Below are positions 63,712 through 64,000 of a stretch of 64,000 nucleotides of DNA, piece by piece. The translations under genes and the position numbers were made by a program. Origin of the DNA: Fasciola hepatica (taxonomy: Eukaryota; Platyhelminthes; Trematoda; Plagiorchiida; Fasciolidae); NCBI GenBank assembly GCA_948099385.1, contig CANUEZ040000199.1:134001-198000 (forward strand). Reading direction: 5' to 3'. Numbering within the stretch: position 1 is the stretch's first letter; the number at the start of each line of letters is the position of its first letter. The notes below the pieces were generated by a model. It made no database searches. It worked only from the letters and a program-made list of their open reading frames with translations, and was not told the origin of the DNA.

Positions 63712-64000
63712 TGGCGGACTGTGGGATGGTGTGGGGAGAGATATGGTATGGGAGGAGGCGGGACGTTCGGAGGAAGCGGAAAATCCGGCAAATTTAGATG
63801 GGGTGACATTAAGTCCGAAAGCCTGCGACCATTTGGAATTGATGAGCAGGATGCATGTGGTTGGGTGGGCCGTGAGTAGTCAACCGGAACCGCATTTGGA
63901 TAAGGTACTGGCGTAACGGTCTAAACAGCCATGCCGAAGCTTCCTTTTTCGTCGTTGGAAGAGGTGTTTCTATGGTTCACTCTATCAGGAGACAAAAGGC
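63712..64000 (-). other. Probable 3' end of ORF1 or inter-ORF region of element H
   Basis: No clear frame. By comparison with G, where ORF1 overlaps the start of ORF2, this should be ORF1 C-terminal sequence, but it is too short and decayed to assign. Confidence 0.35.

Larger units (their letters stand above)
59960..64000 (-). mobile_element. Non-LTR element H (related to G and I), runs off the window
   Basis: Minus strand: 3' end near 59960-59975 next to BEL-2, R1 module at 59975-60160, remaining 3' UTR to about 60880, ORF2 pseudogene to 63711, and probably the end of ORF1 beyond. Sequence near 64000 is still part of the element or its ORF1. Confidence 0.75.

Overview
The window is eukaryotic and consists almost entirely of transposable elements. 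The evidence is non-LTR retrotransposon ORF1 and ORF2 fragments, two BEL/Pao LTR retrotransposons, two copies of a MULE/SWIM-type transposase gene with a PHD finger, a 37-nt spliceosomal-type intron, long TA and CA microsatellites, and no bacterial gene organisation. Very short introns, CR1-like elements ending in (AACTG)n and BEL/Pao elements together suggest a flatworm, probably a tapeworm. That assignment is inference from recall, not a database result. I found no convincing single-copy host gene, rRNA, tRNA or CRISPR array.

Layout. 1-4838: a CR1-like element (called X here) as two head-to-head partial copies forming a 549-bp inverted repeat, followed by a third inverted 5' fragment. 4879-6066: stacked 3' ends of two related CR1-like families (B, then A twice), all on minus. 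6240-17264: a minus-strand non-LTR element (F) split by a nearly pristine 6.7-kb BEL/Pao element (BEL-1, 7651-14363) with identical-length 379-bp LTRs and a 5-bp target duplication. 17265-18270: TA-rich microsatellites. 18277-20070: a 597-aa MULE/PHD transposase-like gene (copy 1). 20121-21980: anonymous sequence. 21985-27560: non-LTR element G (minus). 28180-29440: a related plus-strand 3' fragment (I). 29772-31450: a diverged tandem repeat split by an A insertion.

32985-47730 is the most striking structure: an inverted duplication with arms of about 6.5 kb and a 1.66-kb spacer. Each arm holds the tail of element C, then an A-type element (ORF1, ORF2, 3' UTR) interrupted by an X-like element (E). 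The arms are nearly collinear base for base and share premature stops, so they arose by DNA-level duplication. The spacer carries a B element.

48080-49350: anonymous sequence. 49352-51777: a decayed second copy of the MULE/PHD gene that keeps the SWIM-finger region missing from copy 1. 52330-52875: the same tandem repeat family as at 29.8-31.4 kb, inverted. 53498-59954: a second BEL/Pao element (BEL-2, minus) with several coding lesions. 59960-64000: a decayed non-LTR element (H) whose 3' UTR shares a conserved GC-rich module with G and I.

How it works together: the autonomous functions visible are endonuclease/reverse transcriptase (non-LTR), Gag-protease-RT-RNase H-integrase (BEL/Pao) and a DDE-type transposase (MULE). 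Only BEL-1 looks fully intact. Family letters are local labels used only in this annotation.
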